The notes under the pieces are model-generated. The model searched no databases. It was not told the DNA's origin and saw nothing but the letters and a program-made list of their open reading frames with translations. A program made the translations under genes and the position numbers. Below, in pieces: positions 1-8,431 of a stretch of DNA of 64,000 nt. Within the stretch, counting starts at the first letter, position 1; each line of letters starts with the position of its first letter. Origin of the DNA: JBKBUF01 sp046290815 (GTDB lineage: Bacteria > Bacteroidota > Bacteroidia > Cytophagales > Cytophagaceae); NCBI GenBank assembly GCA_046290815.1, contig JBKBUF010000023.1, positions 16,777-80,776 of the forward strand, in the 5' to 3' direction.

Positions 1-1337
1 TTGCTTTCATTTTTGTATTACGAACCTTCCAGAGGTTTACCAATTATGCGCTGATGGAGTATTATTTTCTGGGTTTTTTCTATGGTATTATTATAATTAT
101 AGCTCTATTCAACCTGTTTCTTTTTCTCTCCGTTCGAGATAAGGCTTACCTCTATTATGTTTTTTATGTTATCAGCATAGGGTTGTTTTCTGCGTCCATG
201 GACGGGATGGCATTCCAGTTCCTATGGCCAGAAAAGCCGGAACTAAATGAGTATCCCGTACCAATCTCCTCCTGGCTGCTGATTTTATCTGCTTTGTTTT
301 ATGTGAGAAGCTTCCTGCTTACCTATAAAAATGACAGATTTTCAGACTATGCCATTTTGCTCCTTGCAGGTTTAAAGACATTGATATTTATAGCGGCCTT
401 CACTATAGAGCCCGATTATCTATGGGTGCCTAAATTCGATATATTCTGCCTTTTCATTGTATTTCTCATCTCAATCAGGTCATTTATGAAAGGCTTCAAA
501 CCGGCAAGGTATTTTGTGCTGGCTTTCGCCTTTTTATTTACCGGGTTCTTTATTTTCATGCTTACTAACCAACGGATGATTGAGTCCAACTCATTTACCA
601 TTTATGCTGTAAGCTATGGAGCTGTTTTTGAGGTGGTGTTCTTATCTGTGGCCCTGGCTGACCGTATCCGTACCTTCAAGCAAGAAAAAGAGGAGGCACA
701 GGAAGAAATGATCAAACAGCTTAAAGAAAAAGAACAACTGAAAGATAAACTCAATCTTGAACTGGAAGAAAAGGTAAAAGAGCGGACAGCCGAACTTCAG
801 AAAGCAAACGAGGAAATTCAGAGAATGAATTCATTGCTTTATGCCGACAAGCAAAAACTCGAAATCAATGTAAAGGATCTGTCTCAGGCAAGGGTAATGA
901 TGAAAGATGTCAGTTTTGAGGAGTTTAAAGCCATTTATCCTGATGATGAATCATGCTACAGATTCCTTGAAAGTCTGAAGTGGCAGGATGGTTTCCATTG
1001 TAAAGAATGTTCTAATACCAATTATAGTCAGGGACCAATACCTTTTTCAAGAAGATGTTCCAAATGCAGTAATATTGAAGTTGTTACTGCAGATACCATC
1101 TTTTACAGACTTAAATTCCCGCTCATTAAGGCATTTTATATGCTTTTCCTTATAGCCAATAGAAAAGAAATTACCATTGATGAATTGTCGGAAACTCTTG
1201 ATTTGAGGAGACAAACCTGTTGGTCATTCAAGAAAAAAGTTATCAGCGCAATTGAGGGTCGGAAAAAGCCAAAAAATGCCAGCGACGGATGGAGCTATCT
1301 AATCATGAACCCTTCAGAAAGAAAACTGCGGCATTAA
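1..1337 (+). CDS. 7TM-DISM sensor protein fused to a transposase-type zinc ribbon (5' truncated)
   Basis: The reading frame is open to the left edge, so the start and the expected periplasmic sensing domain lie outside the window; an internal ATG at 54 is probably not the start because the residues before it (FxxRTFQRF, then ALMEYY) fit the family. The visible part has about seven hydrophobic segments, within roughly residues 4-200 counted from that ATG, typical of the 7TM-DISM receptor module. A charged coiled coil follows (about 205-285). The C-terminus has two CxxC pairs (FHCKEC and RCSKC) and then a helical segment resembling the N-terminal zinc ribbon and HTH part of IS1595-type transposases. 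No histidine kinase or cyclase domain is present. I infer a membrane sensor whose output is nucleic-acid or protein binding through the zinc ribbon. Family assignment of the membrane part is firm; the output role is not. Confidence 0.8.
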   Translation, partial: AFIFVLRTFQRFTNYALMEYYFLGFFYGIIIIIALFNLFLFLSVRDKAYLYYVFYVISIGLFSASMDGMAFQFLWPEKPELNEYPVPISSWLLILSALFYVRSFLLTYKNDRFSDYAILLLAGLKTLIFIAAFTIEPDYLWVPKFDIFCLFIVFLISIRSFMKGFKPARYFVLAFAFLFTGFFIFMLTNQRMIESNSFTIYAVSYGAVFEVVFLSVALADRIRTFKQEKEEAQEEMIKQLKEKEQLKDKLNLELEEKVKERTAELQKANEEIQRMNSLLYADKQKLEINVKDLSQARVMMKDVSFEEFKAIYPDDESCYRFLESLKWQDGFHCKECSNTNYSQGPIPFSRRCSKCSNIEVVTADTIFYRLKFPLIKAFYMLFLIANRKEITIDELSETLDLRRQTCWSFKKKVISAIEGRKKPKNASDGWSYLIMNPSERKLRH

Positions 1338-1713
1338 TATTTCTTTCTTTTTTTTCACTTTTCTTATTTTATATTTTTTCCTAAAACGCTTGTATTATAT
1401 TTGGATATTTGTACTTTTCTAATAAATCCATGTATCATTCCACAATGTTCTAATTGTTTGATAAAAAAATATTTTTTTAGTAGCTAAGCGTAATTTCCAT
1501 TAAAATAGCATTTTTAGTAAATCACTGATAATCATTAGAGTTTGGAAAAATATCATTTAGATCTATTGGTAGTTAAACGTAATAAAAAAATTTACAATCA
1601 ATTGATTATCAATTATTTATGCAAAATTTTTTCTCTAAACTGTTTGTTTTTCCCTTAAATCCGTATTACCTTCATAATAACCGAAACAAGAAACTTCCAC
1701 AAAAATTGAATTT
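1338..1713. other. AT-rich non-coding gap, 376 bp
   Basis: No open frame or RNA gene is recognisable here. The stretch is strongly AT-rich with T-runs just after the upstream stop codon that may help termination. An 8-mer fitting the Bacteroidota -7 consensus (TATATTTG) sits at 1396-1403, but no -33 TTG lies at the right distance and it is about 310 bp from the next start, so I do not call a promoter. Confidence 0.5.
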
Positions 1714-2610
1714 ATGCAAGTTAGATTTACATATCCTTTGAACCACTCAGTTGATAATCTTGCTGATTTTCTGTCTAAGCTTAAAGAAGCCGGATACGAT
1801 GGAGTGGAAATGCAGCTTCCTAAAGAGAAAGTAGAGAAGTTTATATTAAAACATGTATTAAAGGATTTGAATCTTTTATTTGTGGCTACAATAAAGCTCG
1901 AATACAATACTTTTGAAGAATACTTTACAGCATATATAAATGCTCTGAATGATTTGCAGGAGTTTGAGCCGGTGGCTATCAACTCGGTAACAGGCAAGAG
2001 CTGGTTTTCTTTTGAGCAAAATTGCAGACTTATTGAAGAAGCGGCATTGTTTGCAGTGAAAACAGGTATAAAGGTATACCACAAGGCGGACAGAAATGGT
2101 TTTGCTTTCCATCCTGCAGTAGTTGGTAATTATATCAAAACATTCGCAAATCTTGAGTTTACTTCAGACTTTTCAGAATGGGTAATAGCTTCGGGTATGG
2201 AACCTAACAGGTTTAAAAACCTGTGCGGAGACATTTCTTTTTCTCATATTAACTGTAAAATTGCCGATACAAATACTGCTCAGATATCTGATCCAAGAGC
2301 ACCTGAATTTTCAGGCTTGATGGAGCAATATATTAAATCCTGGGAGGAAATAGTTGCGAATGCCTGCAGAACTGAAAAAGCTCTTGTGACTATAAATACA
2401 GCTTTTGATCAAGCATGTGCTCCAAAATTACCTTACAGCAATATGCCTGTATCCAATGCCTGGGATATTAATCTTTACCTTTTAAAGACATTGTCAGAGG
2501 CTTTTGCGAAATACGCTGCAAAAGCAGAACAAACTCAAAAGGTTAAAGTGGAATTAAAAGAAGAAGAAAAATCTATACTCGTAAAAATGGAAAGACATCA
2601 GTTAAACTAA
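1714..2610 (+). CDS. sugar phosphate isomerase/epimerase-like TIM-barrel protein
   Basis: A 298-residue cytoplasmic protein with no signal peptide. The N-terminus (FTYPLN followed by LSKLKEAGYDGVEMQLP) matches the first strand-helix unit of the xylose-isomerase-like AP endonuclease 2 superfamily, in which one strand leads to a [Y/F]DGVE motif. Later segments (GIKVYHKADRNG, FTSDFSEW, SHINCKIAD) sit where metal-ligand strands of that fold are expected: His, Asp and His are present. The substrate cannot be read from sequence; family members act on inositols, hydroxypyruvate, sugars or DNA. The last 35 residues are a Lys/Glu-rich tail. It is a single-gene unit: non-coding sequence upstream and a strong terminator overlapping its stop codon. 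Confidence 0.7.
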   Translation: MQVRFTYPLNHSVDNLADFLSKLKEAGYDGVEMQLPKEKVEKFILKHVLKDLNLLFVATIKLEYNTFEEYFTAYINALNDLQEFEPVAINSVTGKSWFSFEQNCRLIEEAALFAVKTGIKVYHKADRNGFAFHPAVVGNYIKTFANLEFTSDFSEWVIASGMEPNRFKNLCGDISFSHINCKIADTNTAQISDPRAPEFSGLMEQYIKSWEEIVANACRTEKALVTINTAFDQACAPKLPYSNMPVSNAWDINLYLLKTLSEAFAKYAAKAEQTQKVKVELKEEEKSILVKMERHQLN

Positions 2611-2627
2611 TTAACTGATGTCTTTCC
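2589..2627. terminator. strong stem-loop terminator overlapping the stop codon of the isomerase-like gene
   Basis: A perfect 17-bp inverted repeat (arms 2589-2605 and 2611-2627) encloses a 5-base loop that contains the TAA stop codon (2608-2610). A T-rich run follows on the plus side and A-runs precede it, so it can also serve the convergent lipoprotein gene on the minus strand. The left arm is therefore coding sequence for the last residues of the protein. Confidence 0.8.
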
Positions 2628-2646
2628 TTTAAAAAGCCACGCAAGA

Positions 2647-3222
2647 TTAATTTAATCCGCTTTTACTGATGATGATACCTGAAACTTTGGCTTCTTCAGG
2701 TAATGTTTCCTTCACCAGATTTCCGGGTAATGTGAGAGGGTCCAACAAAAATGTTAGTCCTAATCTTTCCACTCTTACTCCTGGGCCTTCTTCAGTGGAT
2801 TCTATACTATCGATCAAATGATATTTTTTGATGTCCGCAATAGTAGACCCTACGCCGATACCGGTTTTGGTTTTATAAGAAGGATCAGAAATTTTTATTC
2901 TGTAAATTCTACAATCTTTATTACAAACAGGTTCAATTCTTAAGGCAGAAGAATCAGAATTGGTTTTTATAAAATAAGCCTGGTAGGATTGGCCATCCAA
3001 AGAATAGCTGGCTTGTCTTATCTTAGTTTTATTGTAAAAAGTATTGAGCTCTTCAATGGTCATGTCAATTTTTGCATAACCTGCCTGTTCTTTGGAAATT
3101 CTATATTCTTCTGAAACAGATTCTTCATTAAGGTCTAATACTGAACTACCGGATTGTTTTTGGGCATTTTCGCAGCCCACAAGAACGGCACCGATGATCA
3201 ACAGGGACAAATATTTTTTCAT
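2647..3222 (-). CDS. hypothetical lipoprotein
   Basis: 191 residues. The N-terminus is a lipoprotein signal peptide: two Lys, a hydrophobic stretch, and the lipobox VLVGC with Cys17 as the lipidation site, so the mature protein is anchored in the cell envelope facing the periplasm. The rest is soluble, with two closely spaced cysteines (CNKDC near residue 110) and two similar beta-alpha elements (MTIEELNTFY and GSTIADIKKY) that recall the repeated small domain seen in many uncharacterised bacterial lipoproteins. I do not recognise a specific family. It converges with the isomerase-like gene and shares its terminator. Upstream, 169 bp separate it from cysM, which is on the same strand, so readthrough from the cys/egt cluster is possible. 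Confidence 0.65.
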   Translation of the reverse strand: MKKYLSLLIIGAVLVGCENAQKQSGSSVLDLNEESVSEEYRISKEQAGYAKIDMTIEELNTFYNKTKIRQASYSLDGQSYQAYFIKTNSDSSALRIEPVCNKDCRIYRIKISDPSYKTKTGIGVGSTIADIKKYHLIDSIESTEEGPGVRVERLGLTFLLDPLTLPGNLVKETLPEEAKVSGIIISKSGLN

Positions 3223-3391
3223 ATACCCGACAGTAGTTAATTTTTGGAAGGATTATATTGATATTTAAGTATATACAACTTGTTTTAGATTTTATTGTTT
3301 AAAAGATCAGATTTAAACAAATGTAAAACGCAGAACATGAATTATTTATACGTCTAACCATAAAAAAGTTCTGACTATTTTACATTATAAA

Positions 3392-4279
3392 TTACACCTG
3401 GTCAAACAGGGGAGAAGACAGGTACCTGTCTCCGCGGTCGCAAATTATGCAAACAACCACTGCTTTTTCAATATTTACGATTAATTTTTTTACAGCAGCA
3501 ACCGCACCGCCACTGCTCATACCTGCAAAAATAGCTTCTTCCTTACTTAGCCTTCTGGCCATTTCTGTGGCTTCGGTCTGGGATACATCTATGGTCTGGT
3601 CAACCCTTTCCTTTTCGAAAATTTTGGGTAAATAAGCCTCCGGCCAGCGTCTGATTCCCGGAATTTGGGAACCTTCCACCGGTTGCACTCCTACAATCTG
3701 AATATTTTCATTTTTTTCTTTAAGAAATCTGGAAACACCCATAATGGTTCCTGTGGTACCCATAGATGACACAAAATGTGTAACCTCACCATTGGTATCT
3801 CTCCAGATTTCCGGACCCGTAGTATAGTAATGTGCCATGTAATTGTCGGGATTCGAGAATTGATTAAGCATATAGTATCCACCGGAAGCGAATTTTTCAT
3901 TGGCATAGTCAATTGCTCCTTCCATTGATTTTTCTTCCGGTGTCAATATCACCTTTGCGCCGAATGCTTCCATCGTTTTTACCCTCTCCTTTGTGGCATT
4001 GGATGGCATGACTAATTCTATTTCCAGATTATATAACCTGGCGATCATAGCCAGAGCGATACCGGTATTTCCGCTGGTGGCTTCAATTAATTTCATTCCC
4101 GGCTTTAATTCTCCTCTTTCAAGCGCCCCTTTGATCATTCCCAACGCCGCTCTGTCTTTTACGCTACCGCCCGGATTATGTCCTTCCAACTTGGCATATA
4201 CCTTTATACCCTTTTTATTAATAACCCTGGTTAATTCTACTAAGGGAGTATTCCCTACAAATTCCAATAATGAAGCCAT
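3392..4279 (-). CDS. cysM: cysteine synthase B (O-acetylserine sulfhydrylase)
   Basis: A PLP enzyme that makes cysteine from O-acetylserine and sulfide (or thiosulfate) in the cytoplasm. The 295 residues show the whole fold-type II signature: the PLP-binding Lys41 in NPGGSVKDRAA, the substrate loop TSGNTG (68-73), the phosphate-binding GTTGT (about 173-177), and the C-terminal SSGGA. The motif EGSQIPGIRRWPEAYLP is typical of CysM rather than CysK. The gene starts 6 bp after cysE, so the two are surely co-transcribed. No frameshift or missing catalytic residue is visible. It is last in a minus-strand run egtB-egtD-cysE-cysM, which suggests that cysteine supply is linked to thiol-histidine synthesis. 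Confidence 0.93.
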   Translation of the reverse strand: MASLLEFVGNTPLVELTRVINKKGIKVYAKLEGHNPGGSVKDRAALGMIKGALERGELKPGMKLIEATSGNTGIALAMIARLYNLEIELVMPSNATKERVKTMEAFGAKVILTPEEKSMEGAIDYANEKFASGGYYMLNQFSNPDNYMAHYYTTGPEIWRDTNGEVTHFVSSMGTTGTIMGVSRFLKEKNENIQIVGVQPVEGSQIPGIRRWPEAYLPKIFEKERVDQTIDVSQTEATEMARRLSKEEAIFAGMSSGGAVAAVKKLIVNIEKAVVVCIICDRGDRYLSSPLFDQV

Positions 4280-4285
4280 ATAAAT

Positions 4286-5119
4286 TTAAATCGTTCCGGG
4301 TAAGTTTTTAATATCTTCCAGCTTGCCCAATTCTATCTGGGCTTTGTGGTATACTGTTGAGAAAGGTGGAATACTTTTGGTTAGCCATACATTTCCTCCT
4401 ATAATACTGTGATGGCCAATGACAGTATCTGCGCCAAGAATGGTTGCCCCAGCATAGATCACAACATGGTCTTCTATAGTCGGGTGCCTTTTTTTGCTTG
4501 CCTGGTTTTTATTTACGCTCAATGCACCCAAAGTTACGCCCTGATATATTTTCACATGCTTGCCTATTACCGAAGTTTCTCCTATGACTATACCGGTTCC
4601 GTGGTCAATGCAAAAGTATGAATCTATTTTGGCGCCGGGATGTATGTCTACTCCTGTTTTGGCATGCGCAAATTCTGTAATGATCCTGGGTAATAGAGGA
4701 AGGTTAAGCTGATATAGCGCGTGCGCTATTCTGTACATGGCTATTGCAAAAAATCCCGGATAGGTACGGATTACCTCATATGCATCTTTCGCTGCAGGAT
4801 CGCCGATAACAATGGCTTCCACGTCGGTTTTCAATTTGCTGTGAATTTCCGGTAGCAAATCAAGAAATCCATTCGTTAAAACTTCCGGCTTTTTATCAAG
4901 CATCCCTTGCATGCTTTTCAGAAGTGACAAAAGTTCGTTATTAAGTTCTTTATATCTTTTCTCAAATTCCTCAATGCCCTTGTACTGGACATGGGACAGC
5001 TCAGGAAACATAAACTCCAGATATTTTATGAATAAATCACATATTTTCTCAGAAGCAGGGAAGGGCTTGGTCACTTTATGTGATAAAAATACCTTATTGA
5101 TAAACTCACTTTTTAACAT
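4286..5119 (-). CDS. cysE: serine O-acetyltransferase
   Basis: This enzyme transfers acetyl from acetyl-CoA to L-serine, giving the O-acetylserine used by the adjacent cysM product. The 277-residue protein has a helical N-terminal domain (to about 155) and a left-handed parallel beta-helix of hexapeptide repeats (about 158-250). Family motifs are visible: GDPAAKDAY (106-114) followed by YPGF, HPGAKI (160-165), DHGTGIVIGET with the catalytic-type Asp/His pair at 172-173, and QGVTLGALS. It is longer at the N-terminus than the short plant/Gram-positive form and resembles the EpsC-type found in Bacteroidota. Cys feedback inhibition is usual in the family, but I cannot judge it here. It lies 57 bp downstream of egtD on the same strand. 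Confidence 0.92.
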   Translation of the reverse strand: MLKSEFINKVFLSHKVTKPFPASEKICDLFIKYLEFMFPELSHVQYKGIEEFEKRYKELNNELLSLLKSMQGMLDKKPEVLTNGFLDLLPEIHSKLKTDVEAIVIGDPAAKDAYEVIRTYPGFFAIAMYRIAHALYQLNLPLLPRIITEFAHAKTGVDIHPGAKIDSYFCIDHGTGIVIGETSVIGKHVKIYQGVTLGALSVNKNQASKKRHPTIEDHVVIYAGATILGADTVIGHHSIIGGNVWLTKSIPPFSTVYHKAQIELGKLEDIKNLPGTI

Positions 5120-5176
5120 ATGCCAAAATTACAATTAAGGCAAGATTATAAAAATTAATGACGATAAAAACTGTTT

Positions 5177-6151
5177 TTATTTCTTTTCCCAAAGGCTGTC
5201 AGCAAAATACTGCTTTCCGTCAAGAAAATTTCCTGATACATTAAATCCGCAGACCTTGGCCAGTTCAGTGATTTCCTGCAACGAAAATTTTCTGGAAACC
5301 TCTGTGTGTATTGGTTCATAAGCGTTTAGTTTTATTTTAGCATCCCTAAAGGGTAAATAAATTTCTGTGTCTTTCTTGCTGAAGATATAACTATTCACCT
5401 CTCCGGAAACCGGATTGTATTCCGGAAAATATTCAAACAAGGATATATCGACATCTGCTTTTAGTTCATTTCGCATTCTGTGGAGAATATTCAATTGAAA
5501 TTTATCTGTGATGCCCAACCTGTCTTTATAGGCTTTTAAAATCATACGTGGATCTTTCTTTAAATCAAATCCGATCAGCAGAAGGTCATGCCGATTCATA
5601 CGCTTTCCGATTTCTGATAGGAATTTTATAGTTTCATCCTTTCGGAAATTTCCAATGCTTGATCCTAGAAATAACACTATTTTCTTTCTTCCGTTTTCAG
5701 GAATAAAATTCAAAGCATTCAAATAGTCGTCTGCAACAGGCACAATGTTAAGACCTGTAATTTCTGACGAAAGATTGTGATTAAGTTTTAACAAAGAGTT
5801 CTCTGAAATATCTACCGGGTAATATGTGAAATCCGGTATTTTTGAATTTACGTATTCGAGAAGGATCCTTGTTTTGTAACCATCGCCAGCGCCTAATTCT
5901 ATAATGTCAAAGTCATAATTATCCTTAACAAATTTGAGCATCAAGGCTTCCTTTTGGGTTTCCAGAATTTCATATTCACACCTGGTCAGATAATATTCCG
6001 GAAGTTGCATTATTTCCTGAAATAATCTGTCACCCTCCTTATTGTAAAGGTATCTGGATGGTATACATTTAGGTTCTGATAGTAAACCTTCAATTACATC
6101 GTCCTGAAATTTTTTTATTAATTCTTCTGAATAATTTTCTATCCTTCTCAT
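5177..6151 (-). CDS. egtD: L-histidine N-alpha-methyltransferase (hercynine synthase)
   Basis: A SAM-dependent methyltransferase that trimethylates histidine to hercynine, the first step of ergothioneine biosynthesis. The 324 residues match the EgtD/DUF2260 family: the N-terminal PSRYLYNKEGDRLFQEI and LPEYYLTRCEYEIL blocks (32-65), the SAM-binding ELGAGDGYKT (about 85-94), PVDIS for the ribose-binding acid, and LFLGSSIGNF. The C-terminal half holds the family-specific beta domain that shapes the histidine pocket. The gene begins 9 bp after egtB ends, so they form an operon. Length and motifs look intact. Confidence in the family is high; hercynine as the product is inferred from the egtB neighbour. 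Confidence 0.92.
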   Translation of the reverse strand: MRRIENYSEELIKKFQDDVIEGLLSEPKCIPSRYLYNKEGDRLFQEIMQLPEYYLTRCEYEILETQKEALMLKFVKDNYDFDIIELGAGDGYKTRILLEYVNSKIPDFTYYPVDISENSLLKLNHNLSSEITGLNIVPVADDYLNALNFIPENGRKKIVLFLGSSIGNFRKDETIKFLSEIGKRMNRHDLLLIGFDLKKDPRMILKAYKDRLGITDKFQLNILHRMRNELKADVDISLFEYFPEYNPVSGEVNSYIFSKKDTEIYLPFRDAKIKLNAYEPIHTEVSRKFSLQEITELAKVCGFNVSGNFLDGKQYFADSLWEKK

Positions 6152-6160
6152 ACTTCTATT

Positions 6161-7537
6161 TTACTCAATACTTTCTGCTAATCTGATCCCGCTGAACTGC
6201 CATCTCTTATCAGGATGGAAAAAATTTCTGTAACTGTGTCTTATATGAGAGACAGGTGTTGCGAATGAACCCCCTCTTAAAACCATCTGGTTAATCATAA
6301 ACTTGCTGTTGTATTCTCCGATAGCACCTGCATCTTTTTTGTAAAATGGATAGGGCAGAAATGCACTATTTGTCCACTCCCAAACATCTCCGAAAAACTG
6401 GAAATTTTTTCCTGCTTTTATGATCGGTTCATAATTTTGGCTTTCCAGCAGGTTGTAACTTTTCTTAATCTTTAATGAGAATTTTCTTGCTGCCGCTTCC
6501 CATTCATGTTCTGTTGCAAGTCTTTTATTTTTCCATTTGGAAAATGCATCTGCCTCATAAAAGCTGACATGACAAACGGGAGCTTGCATATCAATTTTCT
6601 TAAATCCTCCCTGAAGTGAATAATAAAACCAATAATTATCCTGCTTGTGCCAATACATAGGTGCTTTTATATTATTTTTATTCACCCATTCCCATCCTTC
6701 TTGCAGCCAATAGCGGAAATTTGTATATCCCCCTGCTTCTATAAATTCAAGATATTCTTCATTGGTTATAAGTCTGTCCTGAATCTTGAAGGAATGTAAA
6801 TATATTTTGTGATATCCTTTCTCTGCATCATAACAAAAATCTTCACCTGAATATCCGGTTTCATACAATCCTTCTTCTACTATATAAAAGCTACTCTCAG
6901 ACTTCTCATATGCGGGTGATTTTTTTTTGTTTAAATACACGGGGAAAAGAGGGTTATGTCCCAAGATGTATTTGATATCCATCAGGAGAAGTTCCTGATG
7001 TTGTTGTTCATGATTTAATCCCAGGAGTACTAAATCAATAATCCCCTTATCCAATATTTTTTCCTGGTCCAGAAATGCCAGCATGTGCTCATCGACATGC
7101 TTTCTGTAATGGTATATTTCTTCCACTGAAGGCCTGGTCATATGTCCTCTTTGTGCACGAAGAATTCGTCGACCAAAAGATTCATAATAACTATTGAAAT
7201 GGTAATTATATTCTCTGTTAAATTCACGATAGTTCTTAAAAAATTTTTTAAGGATGAAATCTTCGAAAAACCAGGTAGTATGAGCTATATGCCATTTAGG
7301 CGGGCTTACATCTGTTATCGGTTGGATAACGTAATCTTCTGTCTTTAGCGGTGCACAGATCTCTTCAGTCTTTTGTCTGATGTTTAAATACTTTTGGCTT
7401 ATATTAAGCAGCTTCCCAGATTCATTTATTTTGTAAACTTCATTTTTTAAAAAATTCAATCTTTTCCCTGACCTTTTTTCCATACCATTCCCCGCTGTTA
7501 TTACCCTTCCAATATTTAGAACCACGTGTTTTACCAC
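6161..7537 (-). CDS. egtB: ergothioneine biosynthesis sulfoxide synthase EgtB (hercynine oxygenase)
   Basis: A mononuclear iron enzyme that oxidatively couples hercynine to a thiol donor. Two domains are clear: an N-terminal DinB-like helical bundle (about 45-200) and a C-terminal formylglycine-enzyme-type (FGE-sulfatase) fold (about 225-455) ending in RGGSFATP, RHSYRNFF and FSGIRLA. The three-histidine iron site is visible as His86 in WHIAHTTWFFE plus the two histidines of HEQQH (176-180). The first ATG (7537) gives a 458-residue product; an internal ATG at 7483, preceded by GGGGAA, would remove 18 residues that the family usually lacks and may be the real start. Head of the run egtB-egtD-cysE-cysM. 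Whether free cysteine or gamma-glutamylcysteine is the donor cannot be settled from sequence, but the cys genes favour cysteine. Confidence 0.9.
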   Translation of the reverse strand: MVKHVVLNIGRVITAGNGMEKRSGKRLNFLKNEVYKINESGKLLNISQKYLNIRQKTEEICAPLKTEDYVIQPITDVSPPKWHIAHTTWFFEDFILKKFFKNYREFNREYNYHFNSYYESFGRRILRAQRGHMTRPSVEEIYHYRKHVDEHMLAFLDQEKILDKGIIDLVLLGLNHEQQHQELLLMDIKYILGHNPLFPVYLNKKKSPAYEKSESSFYIVEEGLYETGYSGEDFCYDAEKGYHKIYLHSFKIQDRLITNEEYLEFIEAGGYTNFRYWLQEGWEWVNKNNIKAPMYWHKQDNYWFYYSLQGGFKKIDMQAPVCHVSFYEADAFSKWKNKRLATEHEWEAAARKFSLKIKKSYNLLESQNYEPIIKAGKNFQFFGDVWEWTNSAFLPYPFYKKDAGAIGEYNSKFMINQMVLRGGSFATPVSHIRHSYRNFFHPDKRWQFSGIRLAESIE

Positions 7538-7617
7538 ATTGTTATATACCTGCTGAATTTCCTTTACAGGCTTATTGTTTTATTATAAAATAACATGGTT
7601 TCTTAATTACTATTAAT

Positions 7618-7851
7618 ATGACTGCAAATGTTTGTGGAAGGGAAAAAACTACCAGATGGATACTTGGTATAGTCTTATTCGTATTAGGGTTAATTATTAC
7701 GGGGGTGGCAGGATGGATTTTAGGAATTTTAGGTATTATTTCAATTCTGACTGCACTGTTTTCATACTGCCCGGTAAACTACCTGGCAGGAAGGAATACC
7801 TGTAGTATTGCCGGACATGATGAAGGTTCATATACAAACAGGGATCTTTAA
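7618..7851 (+). CDS. small YgaP-like inner-membrane protein (DUF2892 type)
   Basis: A 77-residue protein with two hydrophobic helices (about 14-33 and 35-50) separated by a Gly, matching the two-helix membrane domain seen alone or fused to rhodanese in YgaP. The CPVNYLAGRNTC segment after the second helix has the Cys-Pro-hydrophobic-Tyr pattern typical of the family. It is transcribed divergently from egtB across an 80-bp gap that must hold both promoters. The role of stand-alone members is not known; a link to sulfur metabolism through YgaP and the neighbouring egt/cys genes is only suggestive. Confidence 0.75.
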   Translation: MTANVCGREKTTRWILGIVLFVLGLIITGVAGWILGILGIISILTALFSYCPVNYLAGRNTCSIAGHDEGSYTNRDL

Positions 7852-7852
7852 A

Positions 7853-7902
7853 AAAAAGCTGTATCAGGTTGTCTTATTACAGGCTTGTTGATACAGCTTT
7901 TT
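7853..7902. terminator. bidirectional stem-loop terminator
   Basis: A perfect 14-bp inverted repeat (arms 7853-7866 and 7889-7902, core AGCTGTATCA) begins 2 bp after the stop codon of the YgaP-like gene. A-runs on one side and T-runs on the other let it stop transcription of both that gene and the convergent thioredoxin-fold lipoprotein gene. Confidence 0.8.
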
Positions 7903-7918
7903 AATTGTTAACTTGGGC

Positions 7919-8431
7919 TTATTTAGCTGAAGTAATTCTTTTTTGAAGTTGTAGCGCCAATTCGCTATCTAAAGACCCATCAGGAATTCCCTCTACTCTT
8001 GCAATTTCTAAACCGTTTTTGATAACTATGCATGTTGGAATGCTTCTGACATTGAATTTCTTTTCCCACTGTTCCGGGCTTTTCAACTCTGTATCTATAA
8101 AATATACTGAAATTTTTTCCTGTTTTATATTTGCCTGATCAGCAGATTTGATCAGTTGGGGTAACATCCTTTGTGTTTGAGCATGCCATATACCACCTAC
8201 AAAAACAATATTAGCATCTTTAGGAAGTTTTTTTATCACATTTATATTTTGTGTCTCAGGATTGTATTGTCGGTAATTTCTCTGAAACCAAAACATATCT
8301 TCAAGATAATACAAGTCTACTTCTCCAAGCATCATACCGTTTGAAACTTCCGGACTGTATGTGCTGCAGGATGACATAATCACAATAAACAATAAAGAAA
8401 AGATTCCTGGTCTAACGTCTTTCATATCCAC
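7919..8431 (-). CDS. thioredoxin-fold lipoprotein lacking the CxxC active site
   Basis: 170 residues with a lipoprotein signal peptide (lipobox IMSSC, Cys22). From about residue 73 the protein follows a thioredoxin fold: IVFVGGIW, a long helix, a strand (ISVYFIDTE), then the cis-Pro segment NVRSIPTCIVIKNG (128-140) and an EIARVEG strand. Related Bacteroidota proteins carry WCxxT or WCxxC at this place; here the motif reads WHAQT (82-86), so the nucleophilic cysteine is His and the only cysteine in the fold is the one after the cis-Pro. It therefore cannot act as a conventional disulfide reductase. I infer a binding or redox-inactive role in the envelope. Convergent with the YgaP-like gene. 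Confidence 0.65.
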   Translation of the reverse strand: MDMKDVRPGIFSLLFIVIMSSCSTYSPEVSNGMMLGEVDLYYLEDMFWFQRNYRQYNPETQNINVIKKLPKDANIVFVGGIWHAQTQRMLPQLIKSADQANIKQEKISVYFIDTELKSPEQWEKKFNVRSIPTCIVIKNGLEIARVEGIPDGSLDSELALQLQKRITSAK

